From positions 1 through 64,000 of the forward strand of contig NZ_AQOH01000204.1 in the NCBI RefSeq assembly GCF_000364705.1: a stretch of DNA of 64,000 nt. The letters are read 5' to 3'. The notes beneath the pieces were generated by a model, which worked only from the letters and a program-made list of their open reading frames with translations, made no database searches and was not told the origin of the DNA. Below are positions 26,869 to 37,049 of the stretch, piece by piece. How positions within the stretch are numbered: position 1 is the stretch's first letter; the number at the start of each line of letters is the position of its first letter. Source of the stretch: Pseudomonas fuscovaginae SE-1. Its GTDB lineage: Bacteria > Pseudomonadota > Gammaproteobacteria > Pseudomonadales > Pseudomonadaceae. Position numbers and translations under genes: made by a program.

Positions 26869-28350
26869 TTACCGGCTGATACTCCAGGCGTCGCCCGCTG
26901 GCGCGGTACCGCGGTCGTAGGGTTTGCCCAGCCACATGTAGAGCAGGCCGAGGCCGATGACGATCGCCGTGGTCAGGACCATGGCGTAGTTGGTGTACCA
27001 CGGCGCATCCGGGGTCCGCGGCCAGGCCATGTTGACGATCGCGCTGACCCCGTAGAGCAGCGCTCCGATGTTCACCGGTAGGCCCCAGGCGCCGAGGTTG
27101 AACTGGCCACTGGGTTTCCAGCCGCGGGCCCGGGCGAACAGGGCGGCGAGCACGATCATCTGGAAGGCCAGGTAGATGCCGATGGCGGCGAAGCTGACGA
27201 TGGTCGCCACCGCGTCCTGCAGGAAGAAGCCCAGGGCGATGATCAGCGCCGGCAGCACGCCGGAGACGAACAGCGCCGGGACCGGCACCTGGGTGGTCGG
27301 CGAGAGGCGCTTGAGCAGTTGGCTGCCGATGACCATCTCGTCGCGGGCGTAGGCGTACAGCAGCCGGCTGGCGGCGGCCTGCAGGCTGATCACGCAGGAG
27401 ATGAACGAGATCATCACCACGCCCATCACCACTTTCGAGCCGACGCTGCCGAAGGCATTGTTGAGAATGGTGGTCACCGGGTCCTTGTCGGTGCCGTTGA
27501 TCACCGCCTGCATGTCCGGCACGGCGAGGATCAGCGCCAGGCAGGCGAACATCGCCGCGATACCGCCGATGTAGATGGTCATGCGCATGGCCACCGGAAT
27601 GCGCTTGCTCGGGTTCGGGGTTTCCTCGGCCACGTCGCCGCAGGCCTCGAAACCGTAGTAGAGGAACATGCCGGCCAGGGACGCGGTGAGGAACGCCGGC
27701 AGGTAGGAGCCGTCGACGCGGATGTCGAAGGTGTCGAGCAGCACGCTCAACGGCTGGTGGCGTTCGAAGACCAGCAGGTAGACCCCGACGACCACCGCGC
27801 CGACCAGTTCGCAGAGAAAACCGAACAGGGCGATACGCGCCAGGGTCTTGGTGCCGCTGAGATTGATCAGGGTGGCGAACAGCGTCAGCACCAGGGCGAT
27901 GACGATGTTGGTGTGGTTGCTTGGCTCGAAACCGAGCATGGCCGCCAAGTAGGGGCCTGCGCCGACGGCGACGGCGGCGATGGTCACGCACAGGGCGATG
28001 GAGTAGATCCAGCCGACCATCCACGCCCAGCGTTTGCCGACCAGGCGCCGGGCCCAGGGATAGACGCCCCCGGAGATCGGGAACTGCGAAACCACTTCGC
28101 CGAAGATCAGGCACACCAGCAACTGCCCGCAACCGACCAGCAGGTAGGCCCAGAACATCGGGGGGCCACCGGCGGCCAGGCACAGGCCGAACAGGGTGTA
28201 GACGCCGACCACCGGCGACAGGTAGGTGAAGCCCAGGGCGAAGTTTTCCCACAGGCTCATGCTGCGATTGAAGTTCGAGGTGTAGCCCAGTTGCCTCAGT
28301 TGTTCGGCATCGCTGTCGGCGTTGGCGCCGAGATGGGGTTGTGCACTCAT
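26869..28350 (-). CDS. APC-superfamily amino acid/amine permease
   Basis: This 493-residue permease has twelve or more predicted membrane segments. It starts with a polar N terminus, LRQLGYTSNFNRSMSLWENFALGFTYLSP, typical of the amino acid/choline transporter (ACT) group that includes GABA and choline permeases. FPISGGVYPWAR near 90 is the conserved APC motif. Its place downstream of the polyamine cluster, 179 bases from the patD-like gene and on the same strand, suggests transport of putrescine, GABA or a related amine, but the substrate is inferred from context. CGGAG lies ahead of the ATG at 28350. Confidence 0.87.
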   Translation of the reverse strand: MSAQPHLGANADSDAEQLRQLGYTSNFNRSMSLWENFALGFTYLSPVVGVYTLFGLCLAAGGPPMFWAYLLVGCGQLLVCLIFGEVVSQFPISGGVYPWARRLVGKRWAWMVGWIYSIALCVTIAAVAVGAGPYLAAMLGFEPSNHTNIVIALVLTLFATLINLSGTKTLARIALFGFLCELVGAVVVGVYLLVFERHQPLSVLLDTFDIRVDGSYLPAFLTASLAGMFLYYGFEACGDVAEETPNPSKRIPVAMRMTIYIGGIAAMFACLALILAVPDMQAVINGTDKDPVTTILNNAFGSVGSKVVMGVVMISFISCVISLQAAASRLLYAYARDEMVIGSQLLKRLSPTTQVPVPALFVSGVLPALIIALGFFLQDAVATIVSFAAIGIYLAFQMIVLAALFARARGWKPSGQFNLGAWGLPVNIGALLYGVSAIVNMAWPRTPDAPWYTNYAMVLTTAIVIGLGLLYMWLGKPYDRGTAPAGDAWSISR

Positions 28351-28529
28351 GGCGGTATTGCTCCGGAAGATCGGCGGATTCTGGCCGTTCGAAACCGTGG
28401 CCGGGCCATGGGGCCCGTCCCGGTTCGATGTTGTCGTGTTGGTTCTGGTTTACGGGTGGAGCGTCCATGAGACCGCAAGGCGGTCTGCCGCTGACAGGCC
28501 GGCTTCCTGCCGGCCTGCTGGCGAATCCG

Positions 28530-29954
28530 TCAGTGCTTGAACATCACATGGCGCACGGTGGTGTAGTCCTCCAGGCCGTACATGGACATGTCCTTGCCAT
28601 AGCCGGACAGTTTCTGCCCGCCATGGGGCATCTCGCTGACCAGCATGAAGTGGGTGTTGACCCAGGTGCAGCCGTACTGCAGGCGGGCCGAGAGGCGATG
28701 GGCACGGCCGACATCGGCTGTCCAGACCGACGACGCCAGACCGTAGTCCGAGTCGTTGGCCCACTCCAGCACCTGCGCCTCATCGGTGAAGCGGGTCACC
28801 GACACCACCGGACCGAACACCTCGCGGCGGACGATCTCGTCGTCCTGCTGGGCGTCGGCCAGCACGGTCGGCTCGAAGAAGAAACCGGGACCCTCCACGG
28901 CCTTGCCGCCGGTCACCAGGCGGATGTGCGGCTGGGCGATCGCGCGTTCGACGAAGCCGACGACTCGGTCACGATGCTGGGCGGTGATCAGCGGGCCGAG
29001 TTCGGTCGACGGATCGTCCTGCGGGCCGTACTGGATGCTGCTCACGGCGGCACCGAGCTTCTCGACGAATTTCTCGTAGATGCCGGCCTGGGCATAGATG
29101 CGGCAGGCGGCGGTGCAGTCCTGTCCGGCGTTGTAAAAGCCGAAGGTGCGGATGCCCTCGACGGCGGCATCGATATCGGCGTCATCGAAGATGATCACCG
29201 GCGCCTTGCCGCCCAGTTCCATGTGCATCCGCTTGACGCTGTCGGCGGTGCTGGAAATGATGTTCGAGCCGGTGGCGATCGAGCCGGTCAGCGACACCAT
29301 GCGCACTTTCGGATGGGTCACCAGCGGGCTGCCGACGCTCGGGCCACGGCCGAACACCAGGTTCAGCACACCGGCCGGAAAAATGTCGGCGGCCAGTTCG
29401 GCCAGGCGCAGGGCGGTCAACGGGGTCTGTTCCGACGGCTTGAGCACCACGGTGTTGCCGGCGGCCAGGGCCGGGGCTATTTTCCAGGCGACCATCATCA
29501 GCGGGTAGTTCCACGGTGCGATGGAGGCGATCACGCCCACCGGGTCGCGACGGATCATCGAGGTGTGGCCCGGCAGGTACTCACCGGCGGCCGAACCGCT
29601 CAGGCAGCGGCTGGCGCCGGCGAAGAAACGGAACACGTCGGCAATCGCCGGGATCTCGTCGTTGAGCGCGGCGCTCAATGGCTTGCCGCAATTGTCCGAC
29701 TCCAGCTTCGCCAGCTCCTCGCCATGGGCCTCGATGGCGTCGGCGAGTTTGAGCAGCAGCAGCGAGCGGTCCTTCGGCGCGGTCTGCGACCAGTTGGCGA
29801 AGGCGGCGTCTGCGGCGCGTACGGCGGCATCGACCTGGGCCTCGCTGGCCTCGGGGATTTCCACCAGCACACGGCCCAGGGCCGGGTTGAGCACGGGTTG
29901 GGCAGGGCCTTCGCCGGTGACGAGGCGGCCGTTGATCAGCAGTCTGGTTTGCAT
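28530..29954 (-). CDS. patD: 4-aminobutanal (gamma-aminobutyraldehyde) dehydrogenase
   Basis: This enzyme oxidises 4-aminobutanal, in equilibrium with 1-pyrroline, to GABA with NAD+, in putrescine degradation. The 474-residue length equals E. coli PatD (YdcW). E246 in MELGGKAP and the nucleophile C280 in [12 protein letters not shown] fall at the expected positions. The ATG at 29954 has GAGGAC upstream and matches the family start [12 protein letters not shown]; an upstream ATG at 29975 was rejected. It sits next to YdcSTUV-type transporter genes as in E. coli. A second paralogue lies at the other end of the transporter genes. Confidence 0.88.
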   Translation of the reverse strand: MQTRLLINGRLVTGEGPAQPVLNPALGRVLVEIPEASEAQVDAAVRAADAAFANWSQTAPKDRSLLLLKLADAIEAHGEELAKLESDNCGKPLSAALNDEIPAIADVFRFFAGASRCLSGSAAGEYLPGHTSMIRRDPVGVIASIAPWNYPLMMVAWKIAPALAAGNTVVLKPSEQTPLTALRLAELAADIFPAGVLNLVFGRGPSVGSPLVTHPKVRMVSLTGSIATGSNIISSTADSVKRMHMELGGKAPVIIFDDADIDAAVEGIRTFGFYNAGQDCTAACRIYAQAGIYEKFVEKLGAAVSSIQYGPQDDPSTELGPLITAQHRDRVVGFVERAIAQPHIRLVTGGKAVEGPGFFFEPTVLADAQQDDEIVRREVFGPVVSVTRFTDEAQVLEWANDSDYGLASSVWTADVGRAHRLSARLQYGCTWVNTHFMLVSEMPHGGQKLSGYGKDMSMYGLEDYTTVRHVMFKH

Positions 29955-30015
29955 ATCGATGTCCTCATGAGGCATTCACAGGTTCCGATGAACACCGTTT
30001 CGTTGACGCGGGTTC

Positions 30016-30093
30016 CCTGTAGGAGCGGGGCTTGCCCGCGAAGCTTTTAGCGATCTTGCGGATGCATTCGCGGGCAAGCCCTGCTCCTACAGG
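30016..30093. repeat. Inverted REP pair (REPIN-like)
   Basis: cctgtaggagcggggcttgc at 30016-30035 and its inverse at 30066-30093 (ending gctcctacagg) are separated by about 21 bases. They would fold into one long hairpin. It lies in the 164 bases between patD and ydcV on the transcribed strand and could reduce expression of the downstream gene. The same subfamily recurs at 53.1-53.2 kb. Confidence 0.88.
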
Positions 30094-30118
30094 TTGGGTG
30101 TTCATCCTGGTAAAGGGG

Positions 30119-30943
30119 TTATTTGCCGCTGCCGGCCACGCTCTCGCCGCCACGGGTCAGGTAGTAGGCGCCGAGGATCGGCAGCATGGTGACCAGCATC
30201 ACCAGCATCGCCACCACGTTGGTCACCGGTACGTCCCGTGGCCGGCTGAGCTGGTTGAGCAGCCAGATCGGCAGGGTGCGTTCGTGCCCGGCGGTGAAGG
30301 TGGTGACGATGATCTCGTCGAACGACAGGGCGAAGGCCAGCATGCCGCCGGCCAGCAGCGCCGAGCCGAGGTTCGGCAGGATGATGTAGCGGAAGGTCTG
30401 CCAGCCGTCGGCGCCGAGATCCATCGACGCCTCGATCAGGCTGTGGGAGGTGCGCCGCAGCCGGGCGATGACGTTGTTGTAGACGATCACCACGCAGAAG
30501 GTCGCGTGCCCGACGACGATGGTGAACATGCCGGGTTCTATCCCCAGCGACTTGAAGGTCGCCAGCAGGGCGATGCCGGTGATGATCCCTGGCAGGGCGA
30601 TCGGCAGGATCAGCATCAGCGAGATGCCCTGCTTGCCGAAGAACTCTCGGCGATACAAGGCCGCCGAGGCCAGGGTACCGAGGACCATGGCGATCAGCGT
30701 GGCGATGGCGGCGACCTGCAGCGACAGCTTGATCGCTTCCAGCACGTCCGGCCGCGAGAAGGCCACGCTGAACCACTTCAGGGTGAAGCCCTGGGGCGGG
30801 AAACTGAACGCCGCGTCTTCGGTGTTGAAGGCGTACAGGAAGATGATCAGGATCGGGAAGTGCAGGAACACCAGCCCGCCCCAGGCCGCGATACGCAGGC
30901 CCAGGGACGCTCTGTCCCCGTGCTTTTCTGACTTAGAGTGCAT
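30119..30943 (-). CDS. ydcV: Putrescine-type ABC transporter permease YdcV
   Basis: This 274-residue inner membrane permease of the PotC/YdcV type has six membrane segments. The EAA loop region lies near 185-205 ([25 protein letters not shown]). It pairs with the YdcU-type permease, whose coding region it overlaps by 11 bases, so the two are translationally coupled. Length and order match E. coli ydcSTUV. Together with the ATPase and binding protein it should import putrescine or a related amine; the precise substrate is inferred. Confidence 0.9.
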   Translation of the reverse strand: MHSKSEKHGDRASLGLRIAAWGGLVFLHFPILIIFLYAFNTEDAAFSFPPQGFTLKWFSVAFSRPDVLEAIKLSLQVAAIATLIAMVLGTLASAALYRREFFGKQGISLMLILPIALPGIITGIALLATFKSLGIEPGMFTIVVGHATFCVVIVYNNVIARLRRTSHSLIEASMDLGADGWQTFRYIILPNLGSALLAGGMLAFALSFDEIIVTTFTAGHERTLPIWLLNQLSRPRDVPVTNVVAMLVMLVTMLPILGAYYLTRGGESVAGSGK

Positions 30944-31880
30944 CGAAGGCCCCCAGGCGTTTGACGATGGACAGGTAGACGGCGATCAGCACGATCGGCA
31001 CCAGAGTGAAGGCGGCCGCCATGGGCATGTTGCCGATGGCGCCCTGCTGGGCGTAGACCATGCTGCCGACGAAGTAGCCGGGCGGGCCCACCAGTTGCGG
31101 CACGATGAAGTCACCCAGGGTCAGCGAGAAGGTGAAGATCGAGCCGGCGGCGATGCCGGGTACCGACAGCGGCAGGATCACCTGCATGAAGGTCTGGCGC
31201 GGCTTCGCCCCGAGGTCGGCGGAAGCCTGCAGCAGCGAGGGCGGCAGGCGCTCCAGCGAGGCCTGGATCGGCAGGATCATGAACGGCAGCCAGATGTAGA
31301 CGAACACCAGGAAGCGCCCCAGGTGCGAGGTCGACAGGGTGCTGCCCCCGACGCCGGGAATGCCCAGTACGAACTGCAGCAGCGGTTCCAGGCCCAGGTG
31401 CTGGACGAACCACTGGGCGACGCCGCCCTTGGCCAGCAGCAGGGTCCAGGCATAGGCCTTGACGATGTAGCTGGCCCACATCGGCATCATTACCGCGATG
31501 TAGAAGAACGCCTTGGTCTTGCCGCTGGTGTAGCGCGCCATGTAGTAGGCGATCGGGAACGCGACGATCCCGGCGGCGATCGATACCGCCACCGCCATGC
31601 TCAGGGTACGCACGATGATGTCGAAGTTCGCCGGATTGAACAGCGCTGCGAAGTTCGCCAGGGTCAGGTCCGGGGTGACCGCCATGGTGAAGTCGTCGAA
31701 GGTGTAGAAGCCCTGCCAGAGCAGGGTCAGCAGTGAGCCGAGGTAGATCGCGCCGAACCAGATCAGCGGCGGTACCAGCAGCAGCGCCAGGTAGAAGTTG
31801 GGCCGGCGGTAGAGCAGGTTGGAGAACCTGCGCAGGGGCGACGGACTGGCCGTCGTCGAGTTCAGGGCCAGGCTGCTCAT
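30933..31880 (-). CDS. ydcU: Putrescine-type ABC transporter permease YdcU
   Basis: This 315-residue PotB/YdcU-type permease has a cytoplasmic N terminus, six membrane segments and an EAA loop near 215-235 ([22 protein letters not shown]). It starts one base after the stop codon of the ATPase gene, which implies one operon. The permease domain contains [20 protein letters not shown] near 245-265, conserved in polyamine permeases. Confidence 0.9.
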   Translation of the reverse strand: MSSLALNSTTASPSPLRRFSNLLYRRPNFYLALLLVPPLIWFGAIYLGSLLTLLWQGFYTFDDFTMAVTPDLTLANFAALFNPANFDIIVRTLSMAVAVSIAAGIVAFPIAYYMARYTSGKTKAFFYIAVMMPMWASYIVKAYAWTLLLAKGGVAQWFVQHLGLEPLLQFVLGIPGVGGSTLSTSHLGRFLVFVYIWLPFMILPIQASLERLPPSLLQASADLGAKPRQTFMQVILPLSVPGIAAGSIFTFSLTLGDFIVPQLVGPPGYFVGSMVYAQQGAIGNMPMAAAFTLVPIVLIAVYLSIVKRLGAFDAL

Positions 31881-31881
31881 G

Positions 31882-32907
31882 TCACACCTCGCTCGCCAGC
31901 TGGATCATGGCTTCCCGTGCCCAGCGCGCGGTAAGGCGCTGGCCGGTCTGGTGGCGGGCGCTGGTGTCCTGCCACTGGGTGTTGAGCTGGCTGATGTTGA
32001 GGCTCTGGCCGTTGTCCAGCTTCAGCTCGAAGCGGGTGGCGCTGCCCTGGTACTGGATGTCGTGGAGCACGCCGCTGACCTCGACCTCGTTGCCCTGGGC
32101 CGGGCCCTCGGCGAAACGCACGTGCTCGGGGCGGATCGAGAAGGGTTGGTCACTGCCGCCCAACTGCCGGGCCAATTCGCCACGGATCACGTTGGAGGTG
32201 CCGACGAATTCGGCGACGAAGGCGGTCGCCGGTTTCATGTAGAGGTTGCGCGGGGTATCGACCTGCTCGATGCGGCCCTTGTTGAACACGGCCACGCGGT
32301 CGGACATCGACAGGGCCTCGGTCTGGTCGTGGGTGACGAAGATGAAGGTGATGCCCAACTGGCGTTGCAGCTTCTTCAGTTCGCTCTGCATCTGCTCGCG
32401 CAGCTTGAGGTCCAGGGCACCGAGGGGCTCGTCGAGCAGCAGCACCCGTGGGCGATTGACCAGCGCCCGGGCCAGGGCCACGCGCTGGCGCTGGCCGCCG
32501 GACAGTTGCACCGGCTTGCGTTCGCCGTAGCCGCCCAGGGCGACCATGGCCAGGGCTTCCTCGGCGCGTGCCAGGCGTTCGCCCTTGCCGACGCCCTTGA
32601 CCTTGAGGCCATAGGCGACGTTGTCACGCACGTTCATGTGGGGGAACAGCGCGTAATCCTGGAACACGGTGTTCACGTCGCGCTGGTACGGCGGCAGCCC
32701 GGCGGCTTCCTCGCCGTGGATGCGGATCGAGCCGGCGCTGGGTTGTTCGAAGCCGGCGATCAGGCGCAGGCAGGTGGTCTTGCCCGAGCCGGAGGGGCCG
32801 AGCATGGAGAAGAACTCGCCGTCCTGGATATCGATGGAAACCCGGTCAACGGCCTTCACTTCGCCAAACTGACGGGAAACGTGGGTGAACTGGACTGCAA
32901 GCGTCAT
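31882..32907 (-). CDS. ydcT: Putrescine-type ABC transporter ATPase YdcT
   Basis: This 341-residue cytoplasmic ATPase powers the YdcUV permease. It has a Walker A GPSGSGKTT near 38-46, the Q-loop, the signature LSGGQRQRVALARAL near 136-150, Walker B VLLLDEPLGALD near 158 and a switch histidine in FVTHDQTEA near 193. A C-terminal TOBE region starts near 275. The ATG at 32907 has GGAG nine bases upstream; a TTG at 32922 would add five residues and was rejected. Confidence 0.92.
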   Translation of the reverse strand: MTLAVQFTHVSRQFGEVKAVDRVSIDIQDGEFFSMLGPSGSGKTTCLRLIAGFEQPSAGSIRIHGEEAAGLPPYQRDVNTVFQDYALFPHMNVRDNVAYGLKVKGVGKGERLARAEEALAMVALGGYGERKPVQLSGGQRQRVALARALVNRPRVLLLDEPLGALDLKLREQMQSELKKLQRQLGITFIFVTHDQTEALSMSDRVAVFNKGRIEQVDTPRNLYMKPATAFVAEFVGTSNVIRGELARQLGGSDQPFSIRPEHVRFAEGPAQGNEVEVSGVLHDIQYQGSATRFELKLDNGQSLNISQLNTQWQDTSARHQTGQRLTARWAREAMIQLASEV

Positions 32908-32930
32908 GGTGCGGTGCTCCAAGAAGACAT

Positions 32931-33080
32931 GTGTGGCGAGGGGGCTTGTCCCCGCTCGGCTGCGAAGCAGCCGTAGGCCGGTTACTGCGCTTTATCTGAT
33001 GCAACCGGGCAGCCGGATTCAGGGGCGCTTTGCGCCCCAGCGCGGCGGTGCGGCGTCCCGACAAGCCCGCTCGCCACAGG
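32931..33080. repeat. REP-type inverted elements between ydcS and ydcT
   Basis: One copy at about 32931-32972 (gtgtggcgagggggcttgtc) and an inverted, longer copy at about 33021-33080 (ending gacaagcccgctcgccacag) flank unrelated sequence. Each carries a small secondary hairpin, such as gggcgctttgcgccc. They fill most of the 195-base gap and may uncouple binding-protein expression from that of the ATPase and permeases. Confidence 0.8.
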
Positions 33081-33102
33081 TTTCGTTATTGCCGGGGGAG
33101 AA

Positions 33103-34254
33103 TCAGCGGCCACCCATGATCGCGATGTAGTCCTGGGTCCAACGGCTGTAAGGGACGAACTTGCCGCCTTCGGCTTGCGGGGTCTTCCAGAAGGCGATCT
33201 TGTCGAAGGTCTCGAAGCCGTTGGTCTTGCAGCCTTCGGCGCCGAGCAGTTCGCTCTCCTTGCACGCCGCGGGCACCGCCGGCAGGGAGCCGAACCAGGC
33301 GGCCACGTCACCCTGGACCTTGGGTTGCAGCGACCAGTTCATCCACTTGTAGGCGCAGTTGGGGTGCTTGGCCTCGGCGTGCAGCATGGTGGTGTCGGCC
33401 CAGCCGGTCACGCCTTCCTTGGGAATGGTCGAGGCCACGGGCTGCTTGTCGGCCTGCAGGCCGTTGACCATGTAGCCCCAGGAACTGGAGGCGGCGACGC
33501 CTTCGTTCTTGAAGTCGCTCATCTGCACGGTCGCATCGTGCCAGTAGCGGTGGATCAGCGGCTGCTGGGCACGCAGCAGGTCGAGCACGGCCTTGTACTG
33601 GGTCTCGGTCAGCTCATAAGGGTTCTGGATGCCCAGTTCCGGCTTGGCCGACTTGAGGTACAGCGCCGCGTCGGCGATGTAGATCGGGCCGTCATAGGCT
33701 TGCACGCGGCCCTTGTTCGGCTTGCCGTCCGGCAGGTTCTGCGCCTCGAAGACCACGCCCCAGCTGGTAGGTGCCTGCTTGAATACGCTGGTGTTGTACA
33801 TCAGCACGTTCGGGCCCCACTGGTAGGGGGTGCCGTAGGTCTGCTGGTTGACCACGTACCACGGTGCGTCCTTCAGGCGCGGATCGAGGTTCTTCCAGTT
33901 CGGGATCAGTTCCGGGTTGATCGGCTGTACACGCTTGCCGACGATCAGGCGCAGTGAGGCATCGCCCGAGGCCGTGACCAGGTCGTAGCCGCCCTTGGCC
34001 ATCAGGCTGACCATCTCATCGGAGGTGGCGGCGGTCTTCACACTGACCTTGCAGCCGGTTTCCTTTTCGAAGCCGGTGACCCAGTCGTAGGCCTTGTCAC
34101 TCTCGCCGCGTTCGATGTAGCCCGGCCAGGCCACGATATCGAGTTGGCCTTCGCCGGCGCCGATGGCTTTCAGCGGTTCGGCGGCCTGGACGCTGGCGCT
34201 GGCCAGCAGGGCGGTGGTCAGTGCACTGAGCAGTGCGGTCTTGTGCGCGAACAT
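33103..34254 (-). CDS. ydcS: Putrescine-type ABC transporter binding protein YdcS
   Basis: This 383-residue periplasmic binding protein has a signal peptide cleaved near residue 24 (ASVQA-AEP). The mature protein closely recalls E. coli YdcS, for example LDIVAWPGYIERG, KTAATSDEMVSLMAKGGYDL, and the C-terminal KFVPYSRWTQDYIAIMGGR. It belongs to the PotD/PotF class that delivers polyamines. It is the first transporter gene on the minus strand, after the aldehyde dehydrogenase, with a 195-base REP-containing gap before the ATPase gene. Confidence 0.92.
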   Translation of the reverse strand: MFAHKTALLSALTTALLASASVQAAEPLKAIGAGEGQLDIVAWPGYIERGESDKAYDWVTGFEKETGCKVSVKTAATSDEMVSLMAKGGYDLVTASGDASLRLIVGKRVQPINPELIPNWKNLDPRLKDAPWYVVNQQTYGTPYQWGPNVLMYNTSVFKQAPTSWGVVFEAQNLPDGKPNKGRVQAYDGPIYIADAALYLKSAKPELGIQNPYELTETQYKAVLDLLRAQQPLIHRYWHDATVQMSDFKNEGVAASSSWGYMVNGLQADKQPVASTIPKEGVTGWADTTMLHAEAKHPNCAYKWMNWSLQPKVQGDVAAWFGSLPAVPAACKESELLGAEGCKTNGFETFDKIAFWKTPQAEGGKFVPYSRWTQDYIAIMGGR

Positions 34255-34340
34255 CGGTTTTCCCTCTTCTTTAATTATGGTCGGGGCAGTCGAACGGGGT
34301 AGAGCATGCCGCTGGCGGCTTCTTGTTAGGGTAGTGCGTG

Positions 34341-35831
34341 TTACAGATGCTGGCCGTGACGCGCCATGATGTGGCGCACCACGCTGTAGTCCTGCAGCGA
34401 ATCGCTGGACAGATCCTTGCCGTAGCCGGAGCGCTTGAGGCCACCGTGGGGCATTTCGCTGACCAGCATGAAGTGGCTGTTGATCCAGGTGCAGCCGTAT
34501 TGCAGGCGCGAGGCGACCTGCATCGCCTTGTCCAGGTTCTGGGTCCAGACCGAGGAAGCCAGGGCGTATTCCGAATCGTTGGCCCAGTCCACCGCCTGGC
34601 TCAGCTCGTCGAAGCGGGTCACCGTGACGACCGGGCCGAACACCTCGCGCTGGACGATCTCGTCGCTCTGCTTGCAGCCGGCGAGCAGGGTTGGCTGATA
34701 ATAGAAGCCGGGACCGGAGTGCACCGCCGCACCGGTCACCCGTTCGATATGCGGCTGGCCGAGGGCGCGCTCGACGAAGCTGGCGACGCGGTCGCGCTGG
34801 CGGGTGCTGATCAGCGGGCCGATCTCGTTGTCGGCATCGCGCTTGCCGGCAAAGCGCAGGCTGGCGACCGCCGCACCGAGTTCGGCGACCAGGCGGTCAT
34901 GGATGCCGGCCTGGGCGTAGATCCGGCAGGCGGCGGTGCAGTCCTGGCCGGCGTTGTAGTAGCCATAGCTGCGCACACCCTCGACCACCGCCTGGATATC
35001 GGCATCGTTGCAGACGATCACCGGGGCCTTGCCGCCGAGTTCGAGGTGGGTGCGCTTGACGCTTTTCGCGGCGGCCTGGAGGATCTTTTGCCCGGTGACG
35101 ATATCGCCGGTCAGCGACACCATGCGCACCTTGGGGTGGCTGACCAGGTGGCTGCCGACACCTTCGCCGCCGCCGCAGACGATATTGATCACGCCGGCCG
35201 GCAGCAGTTCGGCCAGGGTGGGTGCCAGGGCCAGGATCGACAGTGGGGTGTGCTCGGACGGCTTGAACACCAGCGTGTTGCCGGCGGCCAGGGCCGGGGC
35301 GATTTTCCAGGCGGCCATCATGATCGGGTAATTCCACGGCGCGATGGAGGCGACCACGCCGATCGGGTCGCGGCGGACCATGCTGGTGTAGCCCGGCAGG
35401 TATTCGCCGGACAGTTGCCCGGTCTGGCAGCGCACCGCGCCGGCGAAGAAGCGGAACACATCGACCGTCGCGCTCAGGTCGTCCTGGCGTGCCAGGTGCA
35501 GCGGCTTGCCGCAATTCAGCGATTCTAGGCGGGCCAGCAGGTCGGCATTCTTCTCCACCGCGTCGGCGATCGCCAGGAGAATGTTCGAACGTTGTTGCGG
35601 GGTGGTTCGCGACCATTCGGCGAACGCCCGGTGGGCGGCGAGGATCGCGCTTTCGACCTGTTCGCTGCTGGCCTCGGCGATCTGCGTGATGACCTCGCCC
35701 GTGGCCGGGTTGAGGATCGGTTCGACGAAACCTTGGCCTGCAACGAGTTCACCGTCGATCAACAACGAGGTGAACAACGGGGTCGGGTGCGCGCCAGCCA
35801 TTTTGCGAGTTCTCTTTTCTTGTGTGGCCAT
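34341..35831 (-). CDS. Second PatD-like aminoaldehyde dehydrogenase
   Basis: This 496-residue NAD+-dependent dehydrogenase is a close paralogue of the patD product at 28.5-30.0 kb. Both share the SMVRRDPIGV-type segment, [25 protein letters not shown] and the end motif VRH(V/I)M. E264 in LELGGKAP and the nucleophile C298 are present. It carries about 22 extra N-terminal residues. AAGGGAAG precedes the ATG at 35831. With a LysR gene immediately upstream and ydcS downstream, it probably oxidises 4-aminobutanal or a close analogue such as 3-aminopropanal or 5-aminopentanal; the true substrate is not readable. Confidence 0.85.
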   Translation of the reverse strand: MATQEKRTRKMAGAHPTPLFTSLLIDGELVAGQGFVEPILNPATGEVITQIAEASSEQVESAILAAHRAFAEWSRTTPQQRSNILLAIADAVEKNADLLARLESLNCGKPLHLARQDDLSATVDVFRFFAGAVRCQTGQLSGEYLPGYTSMVRRDPIGVVASIAPWNYPIMMAAWKIAPALAAGNTLVFKPSEHTPLSILALAPTLAELLPAGVINIVCGGGEGVGSHLVSHPKVRMVSLTGDIVTGQKILQAAAKSVKRTHLELGGKAPVIVCNDADIQAVVEGVRSYGYYNAGQDCTAACRIYAQAGIHDRLVAELGAAVASLRFAGKRDADNEIGPLISTRQRDRVASFVERALGQPHIERVTGAAVHSGPGFYYQPTLLAGCKQSDEIVQREVFGPVVTVTRFDELSQAVDWANDSEYALASSVWTQNLDKAMQVASRLQYGCTWINSHFMLVSEMPHGGLKRSGYGKDLSSDSLQDYSVVRHIMARHGQHL

Positions 35832-35937
35832 GAAGCTTCCCTTGCAACTGGAGTCCGGCCTTTTTCTAGATGGATGGAAAGAGACTAGTGGCCGGAGCAG
35901 AGGTCGACAAATACTAAATATTGAAAGCGGCGTTCGA

Positions 35938-36852
35938 TTAAATCGATGGCTTGCGTCCGCCGTGGGGTTGTTCGCGGGCCACGGTGAGGAACGGGTCGAC
36001 CAGCGTCGGCCGGGCCGTACCGCGGCGCCAGGCCAGGCCGACGTCGAGGGTTTGGCTGAGGTCGGCGATCGGCCGGGCCTCGATGATGTCGCCTTCCAGC
36101 GACCAGGGCCGGTAGGTCATGTCCGGCTGGATCGACAGGCCGAGCCCGGCCGCCACCAGGCTGCGCACCGCCTCGGTGGAGGCCGTGCGCAGGCTGGTGC
36201 GTGGTTGCAGGCCGGCGCCGCGCCACATGCGCTGGGCGTTGCGGTCCATCTCGTCGACGTTGAGCTGGATCAGTGGCTCACGGGCCACGTCGGCGAGGTT
36301 GATGCTGTCGTGCTCCAGCAGCGGGTGCTGGGCCGGCAGCCACAGGCGATGCGGCGAGTGGGTCAGGACTTCGGTCTGCAGGGCGTGGCGGTCTTCGAGG
36401 TTGGAGAGGATCAGCACGCCGACGTCGATCTCGCCGCTGACCAGCAGGTGCTCGATGTACGGCCGCTCGTCCTCGGTCACGCGGATCTCCACGTTGGGGT
36501 AGGCGCGCTGGAAGCGGGTGAGCAGGTCGGCCAGGTAGTAGCCGGCCACCAGGCTGGTCACGCCGACCGTCAATTGCCCGCTGACCTGGTCGGTGCTCTG
36601 TTGCAGGCTGCGCTTGGCGTTGTCGACGGTGGCCAGGATCAGGTGCGCCTGGCGCAGGAACTGGTGGCCCTGGTGGGTCAGGGTCATGCCCTTGGCGTGG
36701 CGGTTGAACAGGCTGACGCCGATTTCCTGTTCCAGTTGCTGGATCGCCAGGGTCAGGGTCGACTGGGAAATGAACACCGCCTGGGCGGCGGCCGAGATCG
36801 AGCCGGTTTCGGCCACGGCGATGAAGTGGCGGATCTGACGCAGGGTCATCAT
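35938..36852 (-). CDS. LysR-type transcriptional regulator
   Basis: This 304-residue regulator has an N-terminal winged helix-turn-helix (MMTLRQIRHFIAVAETGSIS, then AAAQAVFISQSTLTLAIQQLEQEIG) and a LysR substrate-binding domain from about 90. It is the first gene of the minus-strand polyamine block, 106 bases before the second aldehyde dehydrogenase, and is the probable local regulator. The effector is unknown. It stands divergent from the TerB-like gene across about 200 bases, which could hold its operator. Confidence 0.88.
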   Translation of the reverse strand: MMTLRQIRHFIAVAETGSISAAAQAVFISQSTLTLAIQQLEQEIGVSLFNRHAKGMTLTHQGHQFLRQAHLILATVDNAKRSLQQSTDQVSGQLTVGVTSLVAGYYLADLLTRFQRAYPNVEIRVTEDERPYIEHLLVSGEIDVGVLILSNLEDRHALQTEVLTHSPHRLWLPAQHPLLEHDSINLADVAREPLIQLNVDEMDRNAQRMWRGAGLQPRTSLRTASTEAVRSLVAAGLGLSIQPDMTYRPWSLEGDIIEARPIADLSQTLDVGLAWRRGTARPTLVDPFLTVAREQPHGGRKPSI

Positions 36853-37049
36853 GGGGGCGTTACCCTTGCCGGTTTTCGGTGAGTTGTTTTTATGGAGATG
36901 GGCCAGTGTATATCTTTTTAATCGAATGCCTGGTCAGCAAGTCAGGGTTCGCGCAAAGGGACGTGCAACATCTGGAAGCACACTGGTCAACCGCTGTCTG
37001 AAAGCTCGTTTTACTCTGTAGGCCTATTCGTCGTTTGCGGAGCGTGTCG

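Noticed and set aside
26828..28468. Long frame overlapping the APC permease on the same strand
   Set aside because: The permease frame has twelve membrane segments and a ribosome site; the other frame is an Arg/Pro-rich shadow.
30016..30093. Possible CRISPR repeat unit
   Set aside because: The copies are inverted, not direct, and there are no regular spacers or cas genes. They are REP elements.
36853..37049. Operator or promoter for the LysR gene
   Set aside because: The region is AT-rich and likely regulatory, but I found no convincing T-N11-A palindrome or promoter with correct spacing.
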